Source: an uncultured Eubacteriales bacterium
Lineage (GTDB): Bacteria; Bacillota; Clostridia; Lachnospirales; Lachnospiraceae
DNA length: 12,465 nt
Assembly (NCBI GenBank): GCA_902783795.1
Contig: CACZSO010000007.1
Location: 1 to 12,465, forward strand
Direction of reading: 5' to 3'
Of the stretch, positions 6,154-12,465 are shown piece after piece (the first letter of the stretch is position 1; each line of letters starts with the position of its first letter). Position numbers and translations under genes: made by a program. The notes below the pieces were generated by a model. It saw only the letters and a list, made by a program, of their open reading frames with translations. It ran no database searches and was not told where the DNA came from.

Positions 6154-6648
6154 CTATGCTTTCCCTGCTTTTTCCCGGATCCTAAGCCTGATCACAGCTA
6201 TGATCCCGAGAAAGATCAGGACACCGAACAATGCGCCTGCGGCATCCACCAGGACATCGAACTGCATGCCGGCCCTTCCGGCTACATACGTCTGATGGAA
6301 TTCATCCGTTGCCGCATATAAGACCGCTGCCGCCCAGGCTATGATCCCGGCGGTGAAGAATCCCAGTCTGAACTGGAGAAGGAAGCTCACCATGAGTCCC
6401 CCCAGGATCAGGAATTCCGTAAAATGCGCGGCTTTTCTTATAAAAAATTCCAGCTCCATCCTCAGTACATACTCCGCTTCCGGCCCGTCCACAGGCAGGT
6501 TCTTAAAGAACAGCCGGAAGACCAGGTCTGTAAGACCGCCGGACATGGCAGCCGATTCTTCGGAAGTGCCGGAGGACATGGAAAAAATAAGGATCATCCA
6601 GAGAAGAGTCGCGGTCCCCAAAAGGAACCTTCTCATCTTCACACTCAT
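6154..6648 (-). CDS. VanZ-family membrane protein
   Basis: A 164-residue integral membrane protein. Hydrophobic segments lie near residues 7-25, 76-93, 97-114 and 131-153, in line with the four-helix VanZ fold. Typical VanZ-family sequence is present: FSMSSG (22-27), RKAAHFTEFLILG (71-83), and DEFHQTYVAGRAGMQFDVLVD (from 115), the most conserved segment of the family. VanZ itself gives low-level teicoplanin resistance, but most chromosomal relatives have no tested role; proximity to rhamnose precursor genes is compatible with a cell-envelope job. The ATG is 3 bases after the ribulokinase stop with AGAGG 8 bases upstream, lying inside the end of that gene. Family call is firm, resistance function is not implied. 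Confidence 0.88.
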   Translation of the reverse strand: MSVKMRRFLLGTATLLWMILIFSMSSGTSEESAAMSGGLTDLVFRLFFKNLPVDGPEAEYVLRMELEFFIRKAAHFTEFLILGGLMVSFLLQFRLGFFTAGIIAWAAAVLYAATDEFHQTYVAGRAGMQFDVLVDAAGALFGVLIFLGIIAVIRLRIREKAGKA

Positions 6649-6651
6649 GTT

Positions 6652-8307
6652 CTAAGCCTCTTCCCTTATTTTTTTCAAGTGTTTCATCACTGGATTTATT
6701 CCCGTGCCGAAGTAATCATGGAGATGTTTGAATTCCCTGAAAAGAGCTTCATAAACTCTGACGTTTTCAGGAACAGGCTTATACGTCATCTCTTCCGTAT
6801 GACCCATGGACTCGGCCGCTTCATATACATCATGGTAGCCGCCCCGTTCGCTGCCGGCTGCCACAGAGGCAAAAATGGCTGACCCTAAAGCGGAAGCCTG
6901 CAAAGACTTCGCCACCTTGATCTCGCAATTCAGGACATCGGCGTAGATCTGCATCAGCAGGGGATTCTTTTTCGGAATGCCGCCGCAGGCGATGACCTGG
7001 TCCACGGCCACCCCATGGCTCACATAATTATCCCGGATCTCTCTTAACCCATAAGCGATGGATTCCAGCAGTGCCCGGTATATATCTTCAGGCCGGGTGG
7101 TCAATGTCATGCCTAAGATCAGGCCGGAAAGGTCTGCATCCGCTAAATGTGACCGGTTTCCATTCCACCAGTCCAGAGCCATAAGCCCGGTCTCCCCGGG
7201 TCTTTTCCTGGCAGCTGCCTGTGTCAGAAGGTCCTGCAGAGAGATTCCTTTTTCTTTTGCTTCTTCTGAATATTTCCCAGGCACACAATTCTGAACGAAC
7301 CAGGAAAAAGCATCTCCCACCGCGCTCTGACCGGCTTCATAAGCGTACAGCCCCGGCAGAGCTCCGTTTTTCACACACCCGGAGATCCCGGGCACGAAGG
7401 GCGCTTTATCACTTAAGACCACTGCACAGCAGGTGGTGCCGATGATGGCCAGCATTTCTCCGGGTTTTCTGATCCCGGCTGCCGGCACGCATACATGGGC
7501 GTCAATATTGGCGGCCGTCACCGGAATACCTGCTGAAAGGCCCAGTTTTTCTGCTGCCTCTTCCGTAAGATACCCTGCTGTACTTCCCAGAGGGATCCGT
7601 TTTCCTGTGCATTTATCTTCTACATCTTTAAAACCAGGATCCAGGGCTTCATAAAAGCCTCTTCTGTCCGGATCTCCTTCTTCCCGGATCATCTTATAGC
7701 CCCAGGGGCTTTCTGAACGGGTCAGTTCTCCGGTAAGCAGAAGATTCAGATAATCCCCGGCTTCGATAAAACAAGCTGTCTTTTCATAGACTTCAGGTGC
7801 TTTATGACAGATCTCCAGAAGTTTCGGAAGCATCCATTCCGCATTCACGATACCGCCGCAGCGAAGGGCAAAGGGCTCATTCCGGTCCTTCATGAGTGCC
7901 GTGATAAGATCTGCTTCTTCCTGGGCTCCGTGATGTTTCCAGAGCTTCATATAAGCATGGGGTTCTTCCGAAAAAGCCGGCTCATCCTGTAAAGGTTTCA
8001 GCTCTTCTGTCAGCGGCAGGAAGGTGGAGGATGTCACATCGATCCCTATTCCGATGACTGCTTCTTTTTCTATCCCGGCTTTTCCGACCGCTTCTTTAAC
8101 CGTCTCGAATAAGACCGCCTCATAATCATGTACATCGGCCAATGCAAAATGTTCCGGCAGGGGCTTACCTGAGGGAAGCCGCTCTTCCAGAACACCATGC
8201 TCATATGTCCGGACTGCTTCCGCTATGACATCGCCATTTGATGTATCCGCTATGACGGCCCTTCCGGAAAGCGTCCCAAAATCTATTCCGATCACATATT
8301 TCTTCAT
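6652..8307 (-). CDS. araB: Ribulokinase (AraB-type FGGY kinase)
   Basis: A 551-residue cytosolic FGGY kinase, the usual ribulokinase length, which phosphorylates L-ribulose to L-ribulose 5-phosphate. The N-terminal phosphate motif is GIDFGTLSGRA (7-17), with GIGIDVTSST at 86-95. NIDAH at 267-271 carries the expected catalytic base D269. The AraB-specific stretches LDWWNGNRS (378-386), GMTLTTRPEDIYRALLES (399-416), CGGIPKKNPLLMQIYADVLN (441-460) and ALGSAI (473-478) are all present. No strong ribosome binding site is seen; the ATG is 14 bases after rmlD, so coupled or leaky translation is likely. Neither L-arabinose isomerase nor L-ribulose-5-phosphate epimerase is adjacent, although an isomerase of the wider family lies about 5 kb away in another operon. 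Its place behind rhamnose genes is unusual. The family call is strong, the in vivo substrate fairly so. Confidence 0.88.
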   Translation of the reverse strand: MKKYVIGIDFGTLSGRAVIADTSNGDVIAEAVRTYEHGVLEERLPSGKPLPEHFALADVHDYEAVLFETVKEAVGKAGIEKEAVIGIGIDVTSSTFLPLTEELKPLQDEPAFSEEPHAYMKLWKHHGAQEEADLITALMKDRNEPFALRCGGIVNAEWMLPKLLEICHKAPEVYEKTACFIEAGDYLNLLLTGELTRSESPWGYKMIREEGDPDRRGFYEALDPGFKDVEDKCTGKRIPLGSTAGYLTEEAAEKLGLSAGIPVTAANIDAHVCVPAAGIRKPGEMLAIIGTTCCAVVLSDKAPFVPGISGCVKNGALPGLYAYEAGQSAVGDAFSWFVQNCVPGKYSEEAKEKGISLQDLLTQAAARKRPGETGLMALDWWNGNRSHLADADLSGLILGMTLTTRPEDIYRALLESIAYGLREIRDNYVSHGVAVDQVIACGGIPKKNPLLMQIYADVLNCEIKVAKSLQASALGSAIFASVAAGSERGGYHDVYEAAESMGHTEEMTYKPVPENVRVYEALFREFKHLHDYFGTGINPVMKHLKKIREEA

Positions 8308-8321
8308 GTTTTTTATCTTTA

Positions 8322-9254
8322 TTATTCGTTCTCTGCCTGATATTCCCCGATCTCTTTAAGATACCGCTTCAGGGCATCCTGCCAGGTGGGGAGAGGCTCA
8401 AACCCGTTCTCAATAAGTTTCGATTTGTCCAGCCGGGAGTTAAAGGGCCGCGCTGCTTTTGAAAGGCCATACTCTTCTGTGGTCACCGGGATGACCTGGG
8501 TCTCAAGCCCGGCCAGCCGGTAGATCTCCTTCGTAAAGTCATACCAGGAAATAAAACCGCCCTCATTAGTGGCATGGTAATAACCGTATTTTTCTGTCTC
8601 CACCATGTCACACAAAAGCCGTGCCAGGTCAAAGGTATAAGTGGGCGTCCCGATCTGGTCCATGACCACCCGCACTGTATCGTGGGTCTTTCCCACATTC
8701 AGCATGGTCTTCACGAAATTCTTCCCGTTTACGCCAAAGACCCAGGCGATCCTTACGATGAAGTATTTCTCCAGGTATTCCATGACCTGAAGCTCGCCTT
8801 GCAGTTTTGTGGCTCCGTAGACGCTTAAAGGTTCGTAATCCTTGCAGTCCGGTTCCCAGGGCTTTTCCCCCTGTCCGTTAAAGACATAATCTGTGGAAAG
8901 ATAGACCATCTTCGCATCTAAGGCCTTCACACACCGGGCAATGTTTTCTGTGCCCAGTACATTGATGGCGTAGACCTTCGGCCGGTTCTCTTCATCCTCT
9001 GCTGCGTCTACCGCTGTCCAGGCCGCACAGTGGATCACTGCTTCCGGCTGTACTTCACTAAGGACCCGTTCCACTGTTTCCCGGTCGGTAATGTCCATTT
9101 TTGTATAAGGGGCGCTTACAACAAAAGAGCCATCCTGCATGCCGCCGTATACATCGGTGATATCCGATCCTACAGCCTGGTGGCCCCTTTTGATAAGCTC
9201 GTTTACGACATCGTGGCCCAGCTGGCCGTTTACGCCTGTAACGAATATTTTCAT
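8322..9254 (-). CDS. rmlD: dTDP-4-dehydrorhamnose reductase
   Basis: A 310-residue cytosolic short-chain reductase of the extended type that makes dTDP-L-rhamnose from dTDP-4-dehydro-L-rhamnose with NAD(P)H, the last step of the pathway. It opens with MKIFVTGVNGQLG, whose GxxGxxG (7-13) binds the nucleotide; STDYVFNG (120-127) and Y146xxxK150 (YGATK) give the catalytic triad; and the C-terminal substrate region contains RPFNSRLDKSKL, characteristic of RmlD. GGAG lies 10 bases before the ATG. It follows rmlA by 98 bases that contain a hairpin, and precedes the ribulokinase by 14 bases. RmlB and RmlC, needed for the middle steps, are not in the window. Confidence 0.93.
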   Translation of the reverse strand: MKIFVTGVNGQLGHDVVNELIKRGHQAVGSDITDVYGGMQDGSFVVSAPYTKMDITDRETVERVLSEVQPEAVIHCAAWTAVDAAEDEENRPKVYAINVLGTENIARCVKALDAKMVYLSTDYVFNGQGEKPWEPDCKDYEPLSVYGATKLQGELQVMEYLEKYFIVRIAWVFGVNGKNFVKTMLNVGKTHDTVRVVMDQIGTPTYTFDLARLLCDMVETEKYGYYHATNEGGFISWYDFTKEIYRLAGLETQVIPVTTEEYGLSKAARPFNSRLDKSKLIENGFEPLPTWQDALKRYLKEIGEYQAENE

Positions 9255-9280
9255 ATGGCTATGTCTCCGTATAACATATG

Positions 9281-9340
9281 ATAAAGGATGCCGAACCGGA
9301 CAGCGTGCCTGTGCCGCTCCCGGTCCGGCCTCTCCTTTAT
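9281..9340 (-). repeat. Large imperfect hairpin between rmlA and rmlD
   Basis: Arms ATAAAGGA (9281-9288) and TCCTTTAT (9333-9340) pair perfectly, and inside them GCCGAACCGG (9290-9299) pairs with CCGGTCCGGC (9320-9329) with one mismatch, leaving a GC-rich 20-base loop. It fills much of the 98-base gap. There is no U-run on the minus strand, so it is more likely an RNA-stability or processing structure than a terminator. Confidence 0.55.
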
Positions 9341-9352
9341 GGAAAAGGACGA

Positions 9353-10234
9353 TTATTTATCGATATACTTTCCGTCCAGAATATCCTTAAGATAAGCGCC
9401 GTACTGGTTTTTCTTATAGATCTCATAGATCTCTGTCAGCTGATCCCGGCTGATCCAGCCGTTATCATAGGCGATTTCCTCGATGCAGGCGATCTTCCGG
9501 TGCTGATGAGTCTCGATGGTCCTGACAAAGTTTGTGGCATCCACTAAGGACTCATGAGTCCCGGTATCCAGCCAGGTAAAGCCCTGACCCAGCAGTTCCA
9601 CGGAAAGCTCCCCGTTCTCCAGATAGATCCGGTTCAGATCCGTGATCTCCAGCTCTCCACGGGCTGAGGGTTTCAGGTTTTTCGCGTATTCCACCACCCG
9701 GTTATCATAGAAATACAGGCCGGTCACGCAGTAATTTGACTTAGGTTTAGCCGGCTTTTCTTCGATGGAGATCGCTTTCCCGTTCTCATCAAATTCCACG
9801 ATGCCGAACCGCTCCGGATCATCCACATAATAGCCGAAGACAGTCGCTCCTTTTGTCCGGGAGGCTGCTTCCCTGACCCGCTCTTTTAAGCCATGGCCGT
9901 GGAAGATATTATCGCCCAGGATCATGGCAGCGCAGTCATCTCCTATAAAGTCGGCGCCGATGATGAAGGCCTGGGCCAATCCGTCCGGAGAAGGCTGGAT
10001 GGCATAAGACAGATTCACACCGAAATGCGCACCGTCTCCCAGAAGCGCTTCAAAACGCGGGGTATCGTCCGGAGTGGAAATGATCAGGATATCACGGATC
10101 CCTGCCTGCATAAGGACAGACAGAGGATAATAGATCATGGGTTTGTCATAAATAGGCAGCAGCTGTTTGGATGTTACCTTCGTCAGCGGATAAAGGCGAG
10201 TGCCGGAACCTCCGGCCAGAATAATTCCTTTCAT
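9353..10234 (-). CDS. rmlA: Glucose-1-phosphate thymidylyltransferase
   Basis: A 293-residue cytosolic nucleotidyltransferase, the normal family length, which joins dTTP and glucose 1-phosphate to give dTDP-glucose, the first step toward dTDP-rhamnose and other deoxysugars. It shows LAGGSGTRLYPLT (6-18), the nucleotide-binding signature, SKQLLPIYDKPMIYYPL (22-38), the metal-binding LGDNIF (106-111), FGIVEF and EEKPAKPKSN, and GFTWLDTGTHESL near the C-terminus, all characteristic of RmlA. The ATG has an excellent AGGAGGT site 6 bases upstream and a promoter at 10305-10333, so this is the first gene of the long minus-strand unit. The product is an input for rhamnose-containing surface polysaccharides. 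Confidence 0.96.
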   Translation of the reverse strand: MKGIILAGGSGTRLYPLTKVTSKQLLPIYDKPMIYYPLSVLMQAGIRDILIISTPDDTPRFEALLGDGAHFGVNLSYAIQPSPDGLAQAFIIGADFIGDDCAAMILGDNIFHGHGLKERVREAASRTKGATVFGYYVDDPERFGIVEFDENGKAISIEEKPAKPKSNYCVTGLYFYDNRVVEYAKNLKPSARGELEITDLNRIYLENGELSVELLGQGFTWLDTGTHESLVDATNFVRTIETHQHRKIACIEEIAYDNGWISRDQLTEIYEIYKKNQYGAYLKDILDGKYIDK

Positions 10235-10240
10235 CAGCTT

Positions 10241-10247
10241 ACCTCCT
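10241..10247 (-). promoter_or_regulatory. Strong ribosome binding site of rmlA
   Basis: AGGAGGT on the minus strand, 6 bases before the rmlA ATG at 10234; the best site in the operon, in contrast to the weak ones before araB and hflX. Confidence 0.85.
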
Positions 10248-10304
10248 CTTAAGTATAGATTAGTTCAAGGTTTTTCAGGCATAAACATGCCCAGTCCTTA
10301 CTAA

Positions 10305-10333
10305 AATATAACATAAGTCCCGGGCAAGTTCAA
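10305..10333 (-). promoter_or_regulatory. Sigma-A promoter of the rmlA operon
   Basis: On the minus strand, -35 TTGAAC (10328-10333), 17-base spacer, -10 TATATT (10305-10310). Predicted start near 10298 gives a leader of about 64 bases, which contains a small hairpin GGCAT/ATGCC (10278-10291). No known riboswitch is recognised in this short leader. Confidence 0.75.
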
Positions 10334-10362
10334 TCATTTTCTGTTTTTTAGAAAAACGCGGA

Positions 10363-12054
10363 TCACAGCAGTTTCCAGGTGCCTTCATTAACGAACACTT
10401 CTGCTTCTTCCTGAGCTTTCTCCACGACAGAACTGTCATAGCCCATCATTTCCAGCAGACGGATGGCGTTGCGGGAGGTGGCACGGCCGGCCTTCAGCTT
10501 ATAGGAGAAGGTAATGGCCCCGTCCTCGATCTCTTCTGTAAAGTGATAATTCGCGTACTCGTTTTTCAAAAGTTCCGTAAGTTCGATGTCATGGGTGGCC
10601 GCAAAGACCATGGTTTTCTTATGAGCCAGTTCCTTCAGGATCTGCGATGAAGCAGCGATACGTTCCACCGTATTCGTGCCGCGAAGCACTTCGTCCACAA
10701 AGCACAGGACCCTAGGTCCCGGCTGTGATGACGCATCCATGATCCTCTTCATGGAGCGGATCTCCACGATAAAATAAGATTCCGAGGACTGGATATCGTC
10801 CCGCAAAGCCATGGACGAATAGATCCGGTAGAAGCTGCCCTCATAAGCATGGGCATGCACCGTACAGACAGTCTGGGCCATCACGGCGCATAAGGCAGTC
10901 ATCCGCAGGAATGTAGACTTACCGGAAGCATTGGAACCAGTGATCAGCATGGGGGCTTTTTCCGTAAAGGAATTAGCCACTGGTTCACGAAGCAAAGGAT
11001 GATAACCGTCGGAAATATGCAAAGCCGCATCTTTCTCCTCTGAAAAAACACCGGTGGTATAGAAAGGAATGCAGGCACGGTAAGAAGCCATGCTTAACAT
11101 TGCTTCCAGAAAGCCCATGGTCCGGAAGATATTCAGGATGTGGCTTTCATTATTCACCACTCTCTTCACCATCCGGTTGAAGATCAGAAAGTCCACATGG
11201 GTGATCATCCGGAAATAGTCCAGGATCACCTGGATCAGGTCCGTGGAAGTCCCGATAGAGCCATTGCCCAGCCACTTGATGTTCCGGGAGATGGAACGCA
11301 CCGGCGCTGTTTCTTTTTTCAGCCGCTCGGTATAAGCCCGGATCTCCGGTTCTTCATGCTCCATGATGCGGGAAGCTGCGTCCACCAGATAAGCCATGGC
11401 CTGCAGCGACACATAATAGGGCTCTATGCCGCCTTTGTACCGGTAATACATGATCAGGTTGACGATGGTCATGCCGATGAGCACTACGATGCCGGTGAGG
11501 GGCTGTATAACAGCCATGACGATGGAAGCCGGTATCAGAAGCATATGGAGAATATACTTAATGTCCGGCGCCAGCTGAAGTGTCCGGAACATGCTTAAGA
11601 ACTCGATCAGGCTGTATTTCTTCGTCCGGCCGATGGACGCATAGTCCATGGCGATCTCTTCCCGCTCTTTGTCGTGAGTCTGAAAGAAACGGATCACTCT
11701 GTCTCTTTCTTCCAGTTCCGCTGAAGAAAAGACCGGCCGTCTTAAGATATCATAGAGCACTTCTTCCCCGGAAGATGAAAAGGTCTGGTTCATGGCGGCA
11801 AAGATAGCATCCATGTCCAGGTCATTCCAGGTGATATCGTCTATGTAAAAGTCGTCTTCCGAACGGATGGTATCTGAATAGATCCGGATCTTTTTCAGTT
11901 CCTCTTCTGTATACTCTCTGTCCGGCACAGCCCCAAAGGCTGCCTTGACCCTGGCTAACAGCCGGATCCGGCGGTTTCTTCTGGAAGTGATCAATTTATA
12001 TAAAATGTACAGAACGACCACGCCGGCCGCGCCGATATAAATGTATTTCTCCAT
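10363..12054 (-). CDS. Membrane-anchored MutS-like ATPase
   Basis: A 563-residue protein with a MutS-type ABC ATPase domain at its C-terminus: Walker A TGSNASGKST (372-381), LRDDIQSSESYF (417-428), Walker B VLCFVDE (449-455) with catalytic E455, RGTN (458-461) and ATHDIEL (486-492). The middle resembles MutS core helices. There is no N-terminal mismatch-recognition domain and no Phe-x-Glu motif, so it should not act in classical mismatch repair. Hydrophobic segments near residues 5-23, 168-183 and 187-205 predict a membrane protein. Similar proteins are annotated simply as MutS in many Clostridia; role unknown. The ATG at 12054 was chosen because an upstream TTG (12093) lies in the U-run of the preceding terminator. 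No good ribosome binding site or promoter is seen before it. It ends 30 bases before the rmlA promoter. Confidence 0.8.
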   Translation of the reverse strand: MEKYIYIGAAGVVVLYILYKLITSRRNRRIRLLARVKAAFGAVPDREYTEEELKKIRIYSDTIRSEDDFYIDDITWNDLDMDAIFAAMNQTFSSSGEEVLYDILRRPVFSSAELEERDRVIRFFQTHDKEREEIAMDYASIGRTKKYSLIEFLSMFRTLQLAPDIKYILHMLLIPASIVMAVIQPLTGIVVLIGMTIVNLIMYYRYKGGIEPYYVSLQAMAYLVDAASRIMEHEEPEIRAYTERLKKETAPVRSISRNIKWLGNGSIGTSTDLIQVILDYFRMITHVDFLIFNRMVKRVVNNESHILNIFRTMGFLEAMLSMASYRACIPFYTTGVFSEEKDAALHISDGYHPLLREPVANSFTEKAPMLITGSNASGKSTFLRMTALCAVMAQTVCTVHAHAYEGSFYRIYSSMALRDDIQSSESYFIVEIRSMKRIMDASSQPGPRVLCFVDEVLRGTNTVERIAASSQILKELAHKKTMVFAATHDIELTELLKNEYANYHFTEEIEDGAITFSYKLKAGRATSRNAIRLLEMMGYDSSVVEKAQEEAEVFVNEGTWKLL

Positions 12055-12085
12055 AAGATAACGATTTCCCGAATAATAGTCTAAG

Positions 12086-12122
12086 AAAAACAAAGATGCA
12101 GCCCCGGTAAAGGGGCTGCATC
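12086..12122 (-). terminator. Intrinsic terminator after the hydrogenase gene
   Basis: A perfect 11-base stem GATGCAGCCCC (12095-12105) and GGGGCTGCATC (12112-12122) with a 6-base loop, followed on the minus strand by TTTGTTTTT (12086-12094). It lies 22 bases after the hydrogenase stop and separates it from the MutS-like gene. Confidence 0.9.
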
Positions 12123-12144
12123 AGTACGATGATCAGTTAATCCA

Positions 12145-12465
12145 TCAGTTAAAGCGCACCCGGTTCTTATTATAAGTGGTGTGAAGCAGTTCATGCGCCT
12201 TATGAGAGAGAGGCTCGCCCAGGAACTCTTTGTACAGCTGCTGGATCTGAGGATTATTGTGAGACTGACGGACAGTCTGGCGCTCATCCTCGGAATACAG
12301 AGCATTCGCTCTCTTCTGGATGTAGGTATCATAGATGTCCAGATCTTCGTTCGGAAGAAGCTGAGGACGGACATAGGGCTGGCCGCCGCCGTTGATGCAG
12401 CCGCCGGGGCATCCCATGATCTCGATGAAGGTGTAGGGGCTGGTGCCTTCGCGGATCTGATCCAG
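12145..12465 (-). CDS. [FeFe] hydrogenase catalytic subunit (3' part only)
   Basis: The last 106 residues of a hydrogenase large subunit whose beginning lies beyond the window. Residues 17-28 of this piece are MGCPGGCINGGG, followed by QP: the third H-cluster signature, whose two cysteines bind the [4Fe-4S] part of the active site. It is followed by the small-subunit-like C-terminal domain (iron hydrogenase small subunit family), with SHNNPQIQQLYKEFLGEPLS and the closing HELLHTTY. These enzymes reduce protons to hydrogen during fermentation, often with NADH and ferredoxin in an electron-bifurcating complex; the C-terminal piece cannot tell a multimeric from a monomeric type. The stop is followed by a strong terminator, so this is the last gene of its operon. 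Confidence 0.95.
   Translation of the reverse strand: MDQIREGTSPYTFIEIMGCPGGCINGGGQPYVRPQLLPNEDLDIYDTYIQKRANALYSEDERQTVRQSHNNPQIQQLYKEFLGEPLSHKAHELLHTTYNKNRVRFN

Noticed and set aside
6154..6648. Glycopeptide resistance locus because of a VanZ homologue
   Set aside because: No VanHAX, VanY or VanRS genes are present; VanZ-family proteins are common in glycopeptide-sensitive Firmicutes.
10334..10362. A small TTTTCT/AGAAAA hairpin after the MutS-like gene as a terminator
   Set aside because: The stem is only six A/T-rich pairs without a following U-run, so it is too weak to call.
11140..11598. A 152-codon plus-strand reading frame
   Set aside because: It is antisense to the MutS-like gene, His- and Asp-rich, and without a ribosome binding site.
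10363..12054. Anti-phage defence system
   Set aside because: No nuclease, methyltransferase, recombinase or other known defence gene is adjacent; the neighbours are housekeeping genes, so I only list the protein as unexplained.
12081..12374. A 97-codon minus-strand frame overlapping the hydrogenase end
   Set aside because: The overlapping frame encodes the H-cluster motif and conserved C-terminal domain; this frame also runs through the terminator.

Overview
The window looks like chromosomal DNA from an anaerobic, fermentative Gram-positive bacterium of the Clostridia, probably a gut lineage near Lachnospiraceae. This rests on the gene set ([FeFe] hydrogenase, type III pantothenate kinase, VanZ-family protein, clostridial-type Mrp and HflX), AGGAGG-like ribosome binding sites, sigma-A type promoters with 17-bp spacers, and a palindromic intergenic repeat of a style I remember from gut Clostridia. 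It is an inference from content; there is no rRNA marker. All genes but one are on the minus strand.

Layout from left to right. (1) 1-1752, minus: a strong promoter drives a fucose/arabinose-isomerase-like sugar isomerase, then a ~118-bp multi-hairpin repeat, then the start of a split transketolase (N-terminal subunit) that runs off the window. (2) 1945-2812, plus: a divergent type III pantothenate kinase (CoaX) with its own promoter, a TTG start and a clean terminator. (3) 2843-10333, minus: nine closely spaced genes that read like one long transcription unit from a good promoter before rmlA: rmlA, rmlD (dTDP-rhamnose precursor synthesis), araB-like ribulokinase, VanZ-family membrane protein, metallo-beta-lactamase-fold hydrolase, a 78-residue unknown, hflX, an Mrp/NBP35-type Fe-S carrier ATPase, and a lysine-rich one-pass membrane miniprotein. 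(4) 10363-12054, minus: a membrane-anchored MutS-like ATPase without mismatch-recognition domains. (5) 12145-12465, minus: the C-terminal end of an [FeFe] hydrogenase, closed by a terminator.

Functionally the window mixes sugar metabolism (isomerase, transketolase, ribulokinase), cell-surface sugar nucleotide supply (RmlA and RmlD, with RmlB and RmlC not in view), cofactor metabolism (CoaX, Mrp), ribosome rescue (HflX) and hydrogen metabolism. I see no CRISPR array, tRNA, rRNA, transposase, phage gene or recognisable defence operon. The points most worth a second look are the diverged CoaX active site, the membrane MutS-like ATPase, the isomerase/split-transketolase operon of unknown substrate, the palindromic repeat inside it, and the polylysine miniprotein next to Mrp. 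Several start sites were chosen by ribosome binding sites, promoters or terminators and differ from the longest reading frames.
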